From: Psychrobacter sp. P11G3
Lineage (GTDB): Bacteria; Pseudomonadota; Gammaproteobacteria; Pseudomonadales; Moraxellaceae
Reading direction: 5' to 3'
Assembly: GCF_001435845.1 (NCBI RefSeq)
Contig: NZ_CM003596.1
Location: forward strand, 62,001 to 126,000
Length of the DNA stretch: 64,000 bases
Positions 9,591 to 20,795 of this stretch are shown piece after piece (position 1 is the stretch's first letter; every line of letters begins with the position of its first letter). Position numbers and translations under genes: made by a program. The notes beneath the pieces are model-generated. The model was not told the origin of the DNA, did no database searches, and saw nothing but the letters and a program-made list of their open reading frames with translations.

Positions 9591-11273
9591 TTATTTAACA
9601 TCGGATAATAAGCTGCGGGCATGATCGCGTGTGACATCAGTGATAATGACACCGCCAGACATACGTGCCAACTCGTCTACTTGCGCACTGTTGGTCAGTA
9701 TGAGTAGCTCGCTTTCGGTCTGTTCTTGATGATGCTTTTGTACCAAGATATGTTGATGCGCTTGTGCTGCGACTTGTGCTTGGTGCGTGATGGCTAGCAA
9801 TTGCTGTGTTTGGCCAAGCGAGCGTAGCAGTTCGCCAACCACTTGCGCAGTACCGCCACTGATACCGACATCGACCTCATCAAATACCAGCATAGGCTTG
9901 GCGGCATTGTTATCAGCATTGGTCGCTTGTAAGACTTGCATCACGAGCGCCATACGTGACAGTTCACCACCTGAGGCGATTTTGTGTAGGGGCTGCATTG
10001 GCATACCGACATTGGCGCTGAATAATAAGTCAATATCAAAACAACCTTGGGCATTGTACTGACTAGGTTCGGCTTTCTTAGTAAAAACAAATTCACAGCG
10101 AGCATTGGGTAGCGCAAGCGGTTGTAGTTGTTTGATGAGTTGCTTACTAATTATCGGGGCAGCTTTCGTACGATCTTTATTTAACTGTGTCGCCAGAGCG
10201 AGATAGTCTTGCCAAGCCTGCTCAATTTGCGCTGCCATTGCATCACTACTTGGCTCGTTCTCTAGCTGCTCTAATTGCGCTTCCCAACCTTTTGCTTCAT
10301 CAATTAAATCACTCGCTGGCAAGCTATGCTTACGTGACAAACGATGTCCTAAGCTGATTAAATTGTCTAATGTTTGCAAGCGTTCAGGATCAGGTAGCTG
10401 CTGTTCGGCATAATCTGATAGCAGAGCAGTCACCTCAGTGATTTGCTGCTGTGCTAGATGGAGCTGTTCAGAAGCTTGTTCAAACGTTTGACTGACGCTT
10501 ACTTGATTGTCACAGAGTTTAATTGCTTGTCCGAGCAAGGTCATGACGTCTGGCTCATCGGTATCATTGTCGAGCAAATGCAGACCATGACTGGCCTCTT
10601 GCATTAAGGCTTCAATATTGGAGAGCTCTTCGTGTTCAGATTCAACTTCTGCGTAATCCACAGCCAATAACGGCGCAATATCTGCTAATTGACTCTGCAA
10701 CAACTGAATACGATCTTGACGCTGGGCTTCGCGACTTGCGATATCATCCACGCGACGTTTTAGTTGCTGATAGGTTTGATAGCTACTGGCAGTTTGGATG
10801 GCTAGCGGTGTTATCTGTGCCATTTCATCAAGCCATTGCACCACAAATTGAGGCTTGAGCAATGCTTGCTGAGCATGTTGGCTATGTATATTGACCAGTA
10901 AAGTGCCTAAACTCTTTAGCTCCGCTAAGCTAACCGGTGAACCATTTAGCCATGCTTTTGAGCGGCCAGTATTACTCAGTTGACGTCGAATAAGTACTTC
11001 AGGCTCTTCTAGCGGTCGCTCATTTTTGGTAAACCACTCAGCGACAACGCTGTTATTTTCTACATCAAATTGAGCGTAGATATCTGCATGCGCGGCGCCA
11101 TGCCTGACCATCGCACTGTCTGCTCGCTCACCGACACACAGTGATAGTGCATCTAGCAATAACGACTTGCCAGCACCTGTTTCACCAGTGATGACATTAA
11201 AACCTTCAGCCACGCTCAGCTCATGCTGAGCAATCAACGCAAACTGATGTAAAGTTAACGATACTAGCATCAA
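9591..11273 (-). CDS. recN: DNA repair protein RecN
   Basis: 560 residues of an SMC-like ATPase used in double-strand break repair. The Walker A motif is in NVITGETGAGKSLLLDAL near residue 30. Long coiled-coil segments rich in Gln/Leu/Glu occupy about residues 150-370. The C-terminal half carries the signature ASGGELSRMALVMQV, the Walker B motif MLVFDEVDVGISGGTAQVVG and ITHQAQVAAQA. The length equals that of typical RecN proteins (~555). It is monocistronic. No clear LexA box was seen in the 760-base region upstream; Moraxellaceae are known to have atypical SOS control. Confidence 0.93.
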   Translation of the reverse strand: MMLVSLTLHQFALIAQHELSVAEGFNVITGETGAGKSLLLDALSLCVGERADSAMVRHGAAHADIYAQFDVENNSVVAEWFTKNERPLEEPEVLIRRQLSNTGRSKAWLNGSPVSLAELKSLGTLLVNIHSQHAQQALLKPQFVVQWLDEMAQITPLAIQTASSYQTYQQLKRRVDDIASREAQRQDRIQLLQSQLADIAPLLAVDYAEVESEHEELSNIEALMQEASHGLHLLDNDTDEPDVMTLLGQAIKLCDNQVSVSQTFEQASEQLHLAQQQITEVTALLSDYAEQQLPDPERLQTLDNLISLGHRLSRKHSLPASDLIDEAKGWEAQLEQLENEPSSDAMAAQIEQAWQDYLALATQLNKDRTKAAPIISKQLIKQLQPLALPNARCEFVFTKKAEPSQYNAQGCFDIDLLFSANVGMPMQPLHKIASGGELSRMALVMQVLQATNADNNAAKPMLVFDEVDVGISGGTAQVVGELLRSLGQTQQLLAITHQAQVAAQAHQHILVQKHHQEQTESELLILTNSAQVDELARMSGGVIITDVTRDHARSLLSDVK

Positions 11274-12033
11274 CGCCTCTCAGGACAGACAATGGACATC
11301 ATATAAATCTTAGGAAGCCATCTATAAATAGGGTAAATAAAGAAGTGAAAATATCTATTTAAACTTGCTAATTAGATAAATATTGTAGGCAAATAGTATG
11401 GTGTTAAATGTGCGTAAATACAAACTTTAAGACGAGGTATAACAGAATTTATTATTGGGAGATTACCATAAAACTATTAAAAACTGACAATAAATCATCA
11501 ACATAATATCTATAATATTAATCATTAGGGTCATTGGATATTCAAAGATAAGCATATTATGCGAAGAAGTATTTTGACTGATAATGATAAAAATATACCT
11601 AAAATAATGGTCTAGCATCTGCCTAGAAAAATACCAAATGAATATTAAACGAACGGGTAGATACTTGCCATCGAATAGAATTTTCCTAGTCGCTTTAACA
11701 AACTTTATAGATATAATGTGGTAGCATAATCTCACATAATGATAAACTCTTCTTATGAGTTTGATGCGCGATGCAACCTAATAACGAGTCATGATTTTGT
11801 AAAATTGTAGGCGTATAGTGGTAAAAACATGCCACTCAATCATTAGTCAAAAGCGTTTTCATAGAACCTGTGGCTACCTTTAGCGCGCAGATATCTACTA
11901 TAGAGGGATAAAGTATCTAAACAGGTGTGTTTGCCTACTGGTCGCGTATTTGAAGTCCAGTGCCACTCTGTCAGTACTTTAACCCGTTACTTATTTTTTA
12001 GTTTTGCCATAATTATTTGATAAGGAAGCCACT
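11274..12033. other. Long AT-rich intergenic region between recN and ppnP
   Basis: 760 bp. It contains only a low-complexity minus-strand ORF (11463-11735), which I reject, and a weak 5-bp hairpin near 11818. It holds the divergent promoters of recN and ppnP. No repeat, tRNA or strong terminator was seen. Confidence 0.5.
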
Positions 12034-12369
12034 ATGACAGCGGCGCAGTTTACTAACGTAACAGTTAATGCCCAAGCGACAGTATCTTATGATGGTCGCT
12101 GCTCAAGCCATACCATTATGTTTGAGGATGGTCGTCATAAAACGCTAGGTGTGATCTTACCTTGTGACAACTTGGTTGAGCATTATCACTTTAGCACTAA
12201 TACCTCTGAGCGTATCGAAATCACTAGTGGTGAGTGTGAAGTGAAAATTAATGGTGATGATGAATTCAGCTACTACCGTGCAGGTCAATCATTTGTCGTT
12301 GAAGGCAATAGCGGTTTTAACCTACGTACTGAAGAGATTGTTCAATATGTCTGTCATCTAGAAGGCTGA
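12034..12369 (+). CDS. ppnP: Pyrimidine/purine nucleoside phosphorylase PpnP (DUF1255)
   Basis: 111 residues with a single small cupin barrel. Conserved family segments are visible: HTIMFEDGRHKTLGVILP, EHYHFSTNTSERIEITSGECEVKI, and FVVEGNSGFNLRTEEIVQYVCHL. The PpnP family (formerly YaiE) phosphorolyses several nucleosides to base and ribose-1-phosphate. It has a strong ribosome-binding site (AAGGAAG) 8 bases before the ATG. It is monocistronic. Confidence 0.9.
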   Translation: MTAAQFTNVTVNAQATVSYDGRCSSHTIMFEDGRHKTLGVILPCDNLVEHYHFSTNTSERIEITSGECEVKINGDDEFSYYRAGQSFVVEGNSGFNLRTEEIVQYVCHLEG

Positions 12370-12437
12370 TATTATTAATAGGGCGCTTGAGCTTTCATTC
12401 TAGCGCTTGTTCTATCACACATTAGTGTTTCGAGAAA

Positions 12438-12475
12438 ATAAACAATATCGGATTGGTATTGTTTATTTCTTTTTT
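12438..12475 (+). terminator. AU-rich hairpin with T-run downstream of ppnP
   Basis: A perfect 10-bp stem (ATAAACAATA / TATTGTTTAT) with a 9-base loop, followed by TTCTTTTTT. The stem is weak because it is nearly all A-T, but the T-run supports an intrinsic terminator. Confidence 0.55.
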
Positions 12476-12590
12476 GACGTTTGGTTTACTGTTCTCTCAT
12501 CATCAATGAGCTATGACATTTAAAGCCGACGTTATCCTCTTTTATCCCGTCGCCTAGTGCGATATCCACTTTATATTTAGTAGGCCTATT

Positions 12591-13361
12591 ATGGCAAAAC
12601 CCATTTATTTTTACGGCATTCATGCAATTGATGCGTTACTTGAACATCGTCCTCTTGATGGTCTTAGCTTGTTTGTGCAGCAAGGGCGTGAGAGTGACAG
12701 TCATGTACAAGCTATCATGGCTGAAGCGGAAGCAAACGGCATTAGCATTCAACCAACCCAAAAAGACAAGCTAACGCAATTATGTGGCAGTCCGCAGCAT
12801 CAAGGCGTGGTGCTCAATGCTCGTCCGTTAGGCTTCGCTGATGAAGGTTTGCTTGATACTATTATTGGTCGTGAGCAATGCTTGTTATTGGTACTGGATC
12901 AAATCACAGATGCACATAATTTTGGTGCTTGCCTGCGTACCGCCGTGGCGATGGGTGTGGATGCAGTGGTTTGTCCAAAACACCATGCGGCAAGTCTAAC
13001 GCCAACAGTGGCTAAAGTATCGGTCGGTGCGGCAGAGATGATGCCAATCATCAGCGTTACGAACTTGGCACGCACGTTGTCGCAAATCAAAAATGCAGGC
13101 GTTTTCGTATTTGGTACGGCACTTAGTGAAGAGGCTAAGCCAATACATGCCGCTGACCTAACTGGCAAGACCGCTATCATTATGGGTTCAGAAGGAGAGG
13201 GTATGCGTCGCCTGACAATGGAGAGCTGTGATGAGTTGGTTTATATTCCAATGTCAGGAAACGAGCATGGTAATCTACAGAGCCTAAACGTGAGTGTTGC
13301 TACTGGCATGGCGTTGTACGAGGTTAATCGCCAGCGAACTTTAGCTGCTGGGCAAGCGTAA
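12591..13361 (+). CDS. rlmB: 23S rRNA (guanosine(2251)-2'-O)-methyltransferase RlmB
   Basis: 256 residues. It has an N-terminal L30e-like substrate-binding domain (YFYGIHAIDALLEHRPLDGLSLFVQ) and a C-terminal SPOUT knot with the three motifs LVLDQITDAHNFGACLRTA, AIIMGSEGEGMRRL and IPMSGNEHGNLQSLNVSVATGMALYE. It makes Gm2251 in the peptidyl-transferase loop of 23S rRNA. The last 38 bases overlap the 3' end of coaE on the other strand. Confidence 0.93.
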   Translation: MAKPIYFYGIHAIDALLEHRPLDGLSLFVQQGRESDSHVQAIMAEAEANGISIQPTQKDKLTQLCGSPQHQGVVLNARPLGFADEGLLDTIIGREQCLLLVLDQITDAHNFGACLRTAVAMGVDAVVCPKHHAASLTPTVAKVSVGAAEMMPIISVTNLARTLSQIKNAGVFVFGTALSEEAKPIHAADLTGKTAIIMGSEGEGMRRLTMESCDELVYIPMSGNEHGNLQSLNVSVATGMALYEVNRQRTLAAGQA

Positions 13362-14010
13362 GATACTCTTGATGTAAAGGTTCTAGTTGTAGATATAGAG
13401 AGGCAAGGTCGCTCTCATTGAGTATGACATTGTCTGCATGACGATTACGCTCTTCACGACTTAGCTGATTGGTCATAATGGCCTTAATCTTTTGTATGCT
13501 TTGATCATCACGCTGACTGGCACGCGCAAGCTGCGTGTCTTCGGTCGCATCCATGACCAAAATACGTTGACATAAATTGGCCAGTCCTGCTTCTGCCGCC
13601 TCTATAAGTAGGGGCGCAGACAAGATTATATACGGTGAAGTACTAGCATCTAGCTGTGCTTTTGCTGTCTCACGTATCGCTGGATGAGTAATAGCCTCAA
13701 GCTCAATCAGCGCTTCAGGATTTGCAAATACGTGTGTACGTACAGCAGCCCTATCCATAACACCATCATCCGTCAGTATCCAATCACCAAATTTTTTCTG
13801 GATTTTCTGCAGAGTGACGCTACCTTTAGCGACAGTCTCATGGGCGATCACGTCTGCATCGATAATATCGATCCCTTGCTCAGCAAACCAAGCACTAGCG
13901 GCAGATTTGCCACTACCGATCCCGCCCGTTAAACCAATGACGAGCGTCTTGTTTTTTGGTTGCGTGGTTTGTGGTTGGTGTGAATAAGAGTGAGATGTGT
14001 TTTTTGACAT
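13324..14010 (-). CDS. coaE: Dephospho-CoA kinase
   Basis: 228 residues. It catalyses the last step of CoA synthesis (ATP-dependent 3'-phosphorylation of dephospho-CoA). The P-loop is GLTGGIGSGKSAAS near residue 27, followed by IDADVIAHE, TDDGVMDRAAVRTHVF, the conserved HPAIRE segment and SRED-like REERNRHADNVI. A Ser/Gln/Thr-rich ~20-residue leader precedes the domain. It lies downstream of pilD in the classic pilB-pilC-pilD-coaE order, separated from pilD by 126 bases. Confidence 0.92.
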   Translation of the reverse strand: MSKNTSHSYSHQPQTTQPKNKTLVIGLTGGIGSGKSAASAWFAEQGIDIIDADVIAHETVAKGSVTLQKIQKKFGDWILTDDGVMDRAAVRTHVFANPEALIELEAITHPAIRETAKAQLDASTSPYIILSAPLLIEAAEAGLANLCQRILVMDATEDTQLARASQRDDQSIQKIKAIMTNQLSREERNRHADNVILNESDLASLYLQLEPLHQEYLTLAQQLKFAGD

Positions 14011-14136
14011 AATAATAGCTTATCTAACAGATAGAACAATGAATGCAGCTTTAAACTCATAACCGGCCTTTTAAGGCTTTAATTATGAGTCACTGCCGGA
14101 AATTTCCTACAATAATCTAGTGTACGCTGTCAGCTA

Positions 14137-15036
14137 TTAGACATACATACCGAGATACCAGCTGACGATATCTGAGCCGTATAATAAGGCAACGATACCT
14201 GCTATAGCGATATAAGGCCCAAAAGCAAAAGGTCGGCTTTCACCCTGTTTTTTCATCAAGATCAATCCAACGATAGAGCCAAGTAAAGACGATAGTAGGA
14301 TGATTAAGGGTAACATTATAGGCCCAAGCCAAGCACCTAATACCGCCAATAGTTTAAAATCCCCTTGGCCCATTCCATGTTTTTTAGTTATTAAGTAAAA
14401 CACTTTGACTACTATCCATAGCGATAAAAACCCAAGTAGTAATCCCCATATCGACTGTGTTGGTGAGACGAACCAGCTTTGTGAGTTTACCGCCAACCCT
14501 AAGCCTGCCAAAGGAAAAGTTAGACGATCAGGTAGTAACTGTGTGTCAAAGTCGATACCTGTTAGAGCAACCAGTGTCCATACTAAAACCAATGCGGACA
14601 AGCCTGTAGTACTTACCCCAAACTTATATATTACTAATACGGACAGGAGGGCAGTTATTAGCTCAACGAGAGGATAACGTAGACCGATAGCCGCTTTGCA
14701 GCTTGAACAGCGTCCGCGTAGTAATAGCCAACTTATTAAAGGAATGTTTTCATACCACTTAATTTTATGTGCGCAATGAGGACAGCGTGAGGCAGGTCGA
14801 CTTAAAGTAATTGGTTGGTCAGTAGCGACAATATTTGCTATGGGCAGCGTATGCTCGCGTGGCATATCTGCTTGTTCAGACATGAACTGGCTACACTCTT
14901 GTCTCCAACCATACACCATCATCAGCGGTATGCGATGAATCACAACATTTAGAAAACTGCCAACGCAAAGACCTAATAGGCCAAATACGAATAAAGCTAG
15001 GGCGATGTTTTCTTGTAGTAACTGTATAAATTGCAT
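14137..15036 (-). CDS. pilD: Prepilin peptidase / N-methyltransferase PilD
   Basis: 299 residues. It is an inner-membrane enzyme that cleaves type IV prepilin leader peptides and N-methylates the new N-terminus. The N-terminal cytoplasmic loop has the tetracysteine zinc site CPHC...CSSC (about residues 84-112). The two catalytic aspartates of this protease family are visible in GIDFDTQLLPDRLTFP and in the GxGD-type MGQGDFKLLAVLGAWLGP. Eight or so hydrophobic segments follow the family layout. It sits 7 bases after pilC, so it is co-transcribed with it. Confidence 0.93.
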   Translation of the reverse strand: MQFIQLLQENIALALFVFGLLGLCVGSFLNVVIHRIPLMMVYGWRQECSQFMSEQADMPREHTLPIANIVATDQPITLSRPASRCPHCAHKIKWYENIPLISWLLLRGRCSSCKAAIGLRYPLVELITALLSVLVIYKFGVSTTGLSALVLVWTLVALTGIDFDTQLLPDRLTFPLAGLGLAVNSQSWFVSPTQSIWGLLLGFLSLWIVVKVFYLITKKHGMGQGDFKLLAVLGAWLGPIMLPLIILLSSLLGSIVGLILMKKQGESRPFAFGPYIAIAGIVALLYGSDIVSWYLGMYV

Positions 15037-15043
15037 TAAGTAA

Positions 15044-16267
15044 TTATCCTACTACTGCGCCCATCTGGAAAATTGGCAAGTACATTGCGATGACTAGGCC
15101 ACCAACTAATACACCTAAAACTGCCATGATCATTGGCTCCATCAAGCTGGTCAAACCATCGACGGCATTATCAACTTCATTTTCATAGTAGACAGCGACT
15201 TTATCTAGCATCTCTTCTAAGCTACCAGACTCCTCACCAATACCAACCATCTGAATGACTAGACTCGGAAACAAGTTGGTCGAGCGTATAGAAAACTGTA
15301 ATTGCTGGCCAGTAGATACGTCATTTTTGATCTGTTGAGTTGCATTGTAAAATACAACATTATTAGTCGCACCGGCAGTAGAGTCTAGGGCATCGATAAG
15401 TGGAACACCAGCGGCAAAAGTTGTAGATAGTGTACGAGAGAAACGTGCAATAATCGCTTGATAGGCGATGTTGCCAAATATGGGAGCTTTTAAGACAGCA
15501 CGGTCTAAAAAGTCACGAAATTTTTTAGATCGTTTTTTAGCTTCTGAAAAACCGATAATTGCACCACCGATAGCAATAATAAGGATAAACCACCATGCCT
15601 GCATCCATTCGGACATACCAACAACCATTTGCGTAAAGGCGGGTAGCTCTGCGCCAAATGATTCAAATAGATCGGAGAATACAGGTACTACTTTTATCAG
15701 TAGAATCATAGTAACAATGATAGCAACCACGATAACGGCAATAGGATACTTCATTGCTTTTTTGATTTTTGCTTTTAGTAGCTCACTCTTTTCTTTGTAA
15801 GTAGCGACTCGTTCAAGCATCGTCTCAAGTGCACCCGATTGTTCGCCAGATTCGACGAGTGAACAGAATAAATCATCAAAATAGCGAGGATGTTTGCGCA
15901 AAGAAGAAGCAAAGGTACCACCTGCTTCAATATCTGCTTTTATTTTCAATACTAAGTCTTTCATACTCGGATTATCGAGAGAGTCGGCGACAATTTCAAA
16001 AGACTGAGTTAACGGTACACCTGCTTTCATCATTGTTGCTAATTGCCGAGCAAAAATAGCAATATCAATGGCTTTAATAGCTTTTTTGAAAGTATAAAGT
16101 GGCTTTGGTTTTTTCTTGATCCCTTTAACCGTGATACCTTGTTTACGCAGGGTTGCCTTCGCCAGCTCTAAGCTACGACTAGTAGTTTCGCCCTTAACTT
16201 TCTGTCCGCGTCGATTCACACCGTCGTAAACAAAGTCTAACAACATATCGGTCTTAGCTTTTGCCAT
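15044..16267 (-). CDS. pilC: Type IV pilus inner-membrane platform protein PilC
   Basis: 407 residues from the ATG at 16267 (MAKAKTDMLLDFVYDGVNRRGQKVKGE). I prefer this to the ATG 24 bases upstream because a GAGGGTGG ribosome-binding site sits 4 bases before it. It has two repeats of the GspF/PilC domain (AIFARQLATMMKAGVPLTQSFEIVAD and ARFSRTLSTTFAAGVPLIDALDS), each followed by conserved GEQSGALETML / GEESGSLEEMLDKV, and three membrane helices. PilC links the assembly ATPases PilB/PilT to the growing pilus. An 18-bp palindrome lies about 30 bases upstream of this start. Confidence 0.93.
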   Translation of the reverse strand: MAKAKTDMLLDFVYDGVNRRGQKVKGETTSRSLELAKATLRKQGITVKGIKKKPKPLYTFKKAIKAIDIAIFARQLATMMKAGVPLTQSFEIVADSLDNPSMKDLVLKIKADIEAGGTFASSLRKHPRYFDDLFCSLVESGEQSGALETMLERVATYKEKSELLKAKIKKAMKYPIAVIVVAIIVTMILLIKVVPVFSDLFESFGAELPAFTQMVVGMSEWMQAWWFILIIAIGGAIIGFSEAKKRSKKFRDFLDRAVLKAPIFGNIAYQAIIARFSRTLSTTFAAGVPLIDALDSTAGATNNVVFYNATQQIKNDVSTGQQLQFSIRSTNLFPSLVIQMVGIGEESGSLEEMLDKVAVYYENEVDNAVDGLTSLMEPMIMAVLGVLVGGLVIAMYLPIFQMGAVVG

Positions 16268-16295
16268 GTTACCACCCTCAAAATTGTCCAATATA

Positions 16296-16313
16296 TATTG
16301 TAAATTTACAATA
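16296..16313. repeat. 18-bp perfect palindrome upstream of pilC
   Basis: TATTGTAAATTTACAATA reads the same on both strands. It lies about 30 bases upstream of the preferred pilC start, in the pilB-pilC gap. It could be an operator for a dimeric regulator or simply an AT-rich chance palindrome. Confidence 0.5.
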
Positions 16314-16487
16314 GAATACCAGACTTAGGATACCAGTCAGGCATACTTTATTTTAGCGTAAAAAACCAGTGGATATCTGTTTTATTTTTAAAGATATACG
16401 ATAAGGAACGTTGCTAGTTTATCACTCTTATAATAACTAAAAGTCAATATGCTAAGACATAAATTACGTGTTCTATGATTTCACTTA

Positions 16488-18197
<1,710 letters not shown>

Positions 18198-18581
18198 TGT
18201 AACCTCTCCTTTGATACAAAATATTCTGTAGAACTGCTTGTTATTACACGCTATATACTTGTTGTTGCTAGTTGATAACTCGCTATAACTGTCTTGCTTT
18301 GTTTATCTTATCTACCTGTATATCTATATATAGAACCAGCAACAATATTTGATTTTATAAACTCTGTAGTATAGAACTTTACTTTAGTTTGAAAAAATTA
18401 TATATACCATTAGACGACTAGCTCGTAAAAATAACGGTCTATTGATGTATTGCCTGTAGATAAGTTTGCAGAAGTGATTCTGCTCATGGTCGCACGCTAC
18501 TATAGCACTTACGAATTATTTGTTATACTGACGCGCATATTAGCCGAATTGGCATGAATACATGAGACAAGGTAAATAAGT
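18198..18581. other. Divergent intergenic region pilB//tpiA
   Basis: 384 bp, AT-rich, with the promoters for pilB (minus strand) and tpiA (plus strand). The only element that stands out is the extended -10 before tpiA, listed separately. No ORF or hairpin of note. Confidence 0.5.
18521..18529 (+). promoter_or_regulatory. Extended -10 promoter element for tpiA
   Basis: TGTTATACT fits the extended -10 form TGn-TATAAT with one mismatch, about 50 bases before the tpiA ATG. The -35 region is poor, as is usual for extended -10 promoters. Confidence 0.4.
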
Positions 18582-19394
18582 ATGCAAGCTTGGGTAATTG
18601 GCAATTGGAAACAGAATCCTGCGACTAACAGTGCTGTCAATGCACTATTAGACGACTTATTGACTAAAGTTAATACTAAAGAACAAGCCAACTCGCAGGC
18701 ATCAAAAAACCGCTGTAAATTAATGGTAGCGCCCAGTTGTGTTCATTTAAGTACAGTGAGTACGCGTCTAGCAGATAGCTCAATACTCTGTGCCGCACAG
18801 GACGTTAGTACCTATAGTGCAAGTACAGGAGCCTATACGGGTGACTGCTCAGCACAGCAGGTAGCAGATGCAGGTGCTACTTGGACGCTACTTGGCCACT
18901 CTGAACGTCGCCAATATCACAAAGAGTCTCATGATTGCCTGATAAGCAAATTGTCTCATGCGTTTTCTCAGAATTTAGGCGTGGTGTTTTGTATCGGCGA
19001 AACGCAAGAGCAGTACGACAATGGTCAAACACTCGACGTTATCAATGAGCAACTCTCGGTTATTAAGGATTTACTGACTCAGCAGCCAGATTTAGCATTA
19101 TCGTTATCTAAAAAGCTGCTCGTCGCTTACGAACCTGTATGGGCGATTGGTACAGGTAAAGTGCCTACTGTGGCAGAAGTGAGTAAGACTCATCAGTACA
19201 TCAAACAAACGGTTGCAAGCTTTGCTGATATAGCAGATACGATTACCGTGCTGTATGGCGGTAGTGTCAATGCTGATAATGCCAATAGCTTTGCTGCTGA
19301 CGCTATGATTGATGGCGCGTTGGTAGGCGGTGCTTCATTAAAAGCAGAGAGCTTTCTAGCGATTGCCGATGCCTTTAACCAAGCCAATGCTTAA
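18582..19394 (+). CDS. tpiA: Triose-phosphate isomerase
   Basis: 270 residues. Glycolytic/gluconeogenic enzyme that interconverts dihydroxyacetone phosphate and glyceraldehyde-3-phosphate. Catalytic and loop motifs are present: the Lys in VIGNWKQNP near residue 10, [11 protein letters not shown] (His), [12 protein letters not shown] (catalytic Glu and flexible loop), and [10 protein letters not shown] with GALVGGASL for phosphate binding. A short polar insertion (about residues 27-44) makes it longer than the usual ~250 residues. tpiA followed by secG is a common order in Moraxellaceae and Pseudomonas. Confidence 0.95.
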   Translation: MQAWVIGNWKQNPATNSAVNALLDDLLTKVNTKEQANSQASKNRCKLMVAPSCVHLSTVSTRLADSSILCAAQDVSTYSASTGAYTGDCSAQQVADAGATWTLLGHSERRQYHKESHDCLISKLSHAFSQNLGVVFCIGETQEQYDNGQTLDVINEQLSVIKDLLTQQPDLALSLSKKLLVAYEPVWAIGTGKVPTVAEVSKTHQYIKQTVASFADIADTITVLYGGSVNADNANSFAADAMIDGALVGGASLKAESFLAIADAFNQANA

Positions 19395-19608
19395 ATGAAT
19401 AAATAACGCTCAGATATCAAGATCATAGCTTATAAACAGTATGGTTTTATCGGTTAGTAAAAGTAGGTTTAACACTGCCCTTGCAATCGTGTACAATGCG
19501 CCTTATTTATATAGTCGATTTGGCATTTGATCATGTTGATTGTCATTCTATTAACCTTATGTTTTATTTTCCGTTATCAGTCGTCATTACGCGGCAAAAG
19601 AGGCCACC

Positions 19609-19917
19609 ATGTTTACGTTTATATTAGCCCTGCATATTATTGTGGCCATTGCCATGATCGGCTTGATTCTGATACAGCATGGTAAAGGGGCAGACGCTGG
19701 AGCTTCTTTTGGTGCCGGTTCATCAGGTACAGTATTTGGCGCAGCAGGAACTGCTAACTTCTTGACGCGTGCTACGGCAGTACTAACGGTCATATTTTTT
19801 ATTACGAGTATGACGCTTGCTGTTCATGCGCGTAAGCAAGCAGAAGATCAGTTTCGTCTAGATGCGCCAGTTTCAGCACCGCAAACGCCGCGTCCATTGA
19901 CTCAAAATCCTGAGTAA
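19609..19917 (+). CDS. secG: Preprotein translocase subunit SecG
   Basis: 102 residues. Two membrane helices flank the SecG signature LIQHGKGADAGASFGAGSSGTVFGAAGTANFLTRATAVLT. SecG is the non-essential helper of the SecYEG channel and speeds translocation, especially in the cold. The hydrophilic tail ends in Pro/Thr-rich residues. It is followed by tRNA-Leu and tRNA-fMet, the same order as the E. coli secG-leuU-metY region. Confidence 0.93.
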   Translation: MFTFILALHIIVAIAMIGLILIQHGKGADAGASFGAGSSGTVFGAAGTANFLTRATAVLTVIFFITSMTLAVHARKQAEDQFRLDAPVSAPQTPRPLTQNPE

Positions 19918-20058
19918 GCCTCTTTTAAGTAGGCAGCGCTTGCTATTTTGGTAGGTTAGATTTACAATGCTTTCCTGTTTTCGCAACTCCTGTTCTATAG
20001 ATGCCTACCTTAAGCATCATTAATTATAGACTGGATGATAGAGACAGAGCAGTACAAT

Positions 20059-20142
20059 GCGATTGTGGTGGAATGGTAGACACGCCATCTTGAGGGGGTG
20101 GTGGCGAAAGCTGTGGGGGTTCAAGTCCCCCCAATCGCACCA
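20059..20142 (+). tRNA. tRNA-Leu (anticodon GAG)
   Basis: 84 nt including an encoded CCA. Acceptor arms GCGATTG / CAATCGC pair perfectly with discriminator A. The anticodon stem CCATC/GGTGG encloses the loop TTGAGGG, so the anticodon is GAG. A long variable arm and the T arm GGGGG-TTCAAGT-CCCCC confirm a class II leucine tRNA. It is equivalent in position to E. coli leuU. Confidence 0.96.
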
Positions 20143-20220
20143 AGTTTTACAGACGCAGCATAGCGTCAGGTTGGATTCTTAGCAGATAATACTTATTTTA
20201 TAATTAATTTAAAAAAAGTA

Positions 20221-20249
20221 TTGACACTTCTAAGAAACCTCCCTATAAT
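20221..20249 (+). promoter_or_regulatory. Consensus sigma-70 promoter of the initiator tRNA
   Basis: Perfect -35 TTGACA (20221-20226) and perfect -10 TATAAT (20244-20249) separated by 17 bp, placed so that transcription would start about 10 bases before the mature tRNA-fMet. It is the strongest promoter seen in the window. Confidence 0.9.
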
Positions 20250-20265
20250 ATGCGTTCTAGATTGA

Positions 20266-20342
<77 letters not shown>

Positions 20343-20795
20343 CTTTTTATACTGATGTTTTGTACACTAAATTTGTCAGTACCGATTAGCCCACCATTAT
20401 GTTTGTGGGTTTTTTTGTATCTGAAGGTCAGTGTTATCGCGGTATCTATCCTACTTATGCTAAGCTCTAAGTCTATAGAGTACGATATTACTCGTCACTG
20501 GTCATCATCGGCCGCTACCGGCACGATGCTTCTTAAGCAACACTATCTTTTATTCCTCATACTTTTATCGATAGTAGTGCTTTATAAATAATAAAAGCAT
20601 TGTTTGGCCGAGCTTGATGTTTTTTACGCTCGTCCCTATATAAATGCACAATATGTATCATATATTTTGTGATTTAAAATTATATACTGACCGTGATTCT
20701 TATCATCATAAGATTGTTATATATAGATAAGAGTTAATCTTTAATACGGTTTATTAAGTACGATAGATAAGTGAATAGGAAAATACAAAGAGATT
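20343..20795. other. Leader between tRNA-fMet and rimP
   Basis: 453 bp. It holds a terminator-like hairpin 46 bases after the tRNA (listed separately), two short weaker stems (ACTATC/GATAGT near 20545-20575 and CGAGC/GCTCG near 20610-20630), and an AT-rich tract before rimP. I do not support any coding region here. Confidence 0.5.
20388..20416 (+). terminator. Terminator or attenuator between metY and rimP
   Basis: CCCAC / GTGGG stem extended by A-T and G-T pairs, with a 10-base loop and seven T. It would end most tRNA-fMet transcripts and let a fraction read into rimP-nusA-infB. Confidence 0.7.

Noticed and set aside
11463..11735. 90-residue ORF on the minus strand in the recN-ppnP gap
   Set aside because: Its composition is Ile/Tyr/Phe-rich as expected from translated AT-rich noncoding DNA. 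There is no ribosome-binding site and no motif.
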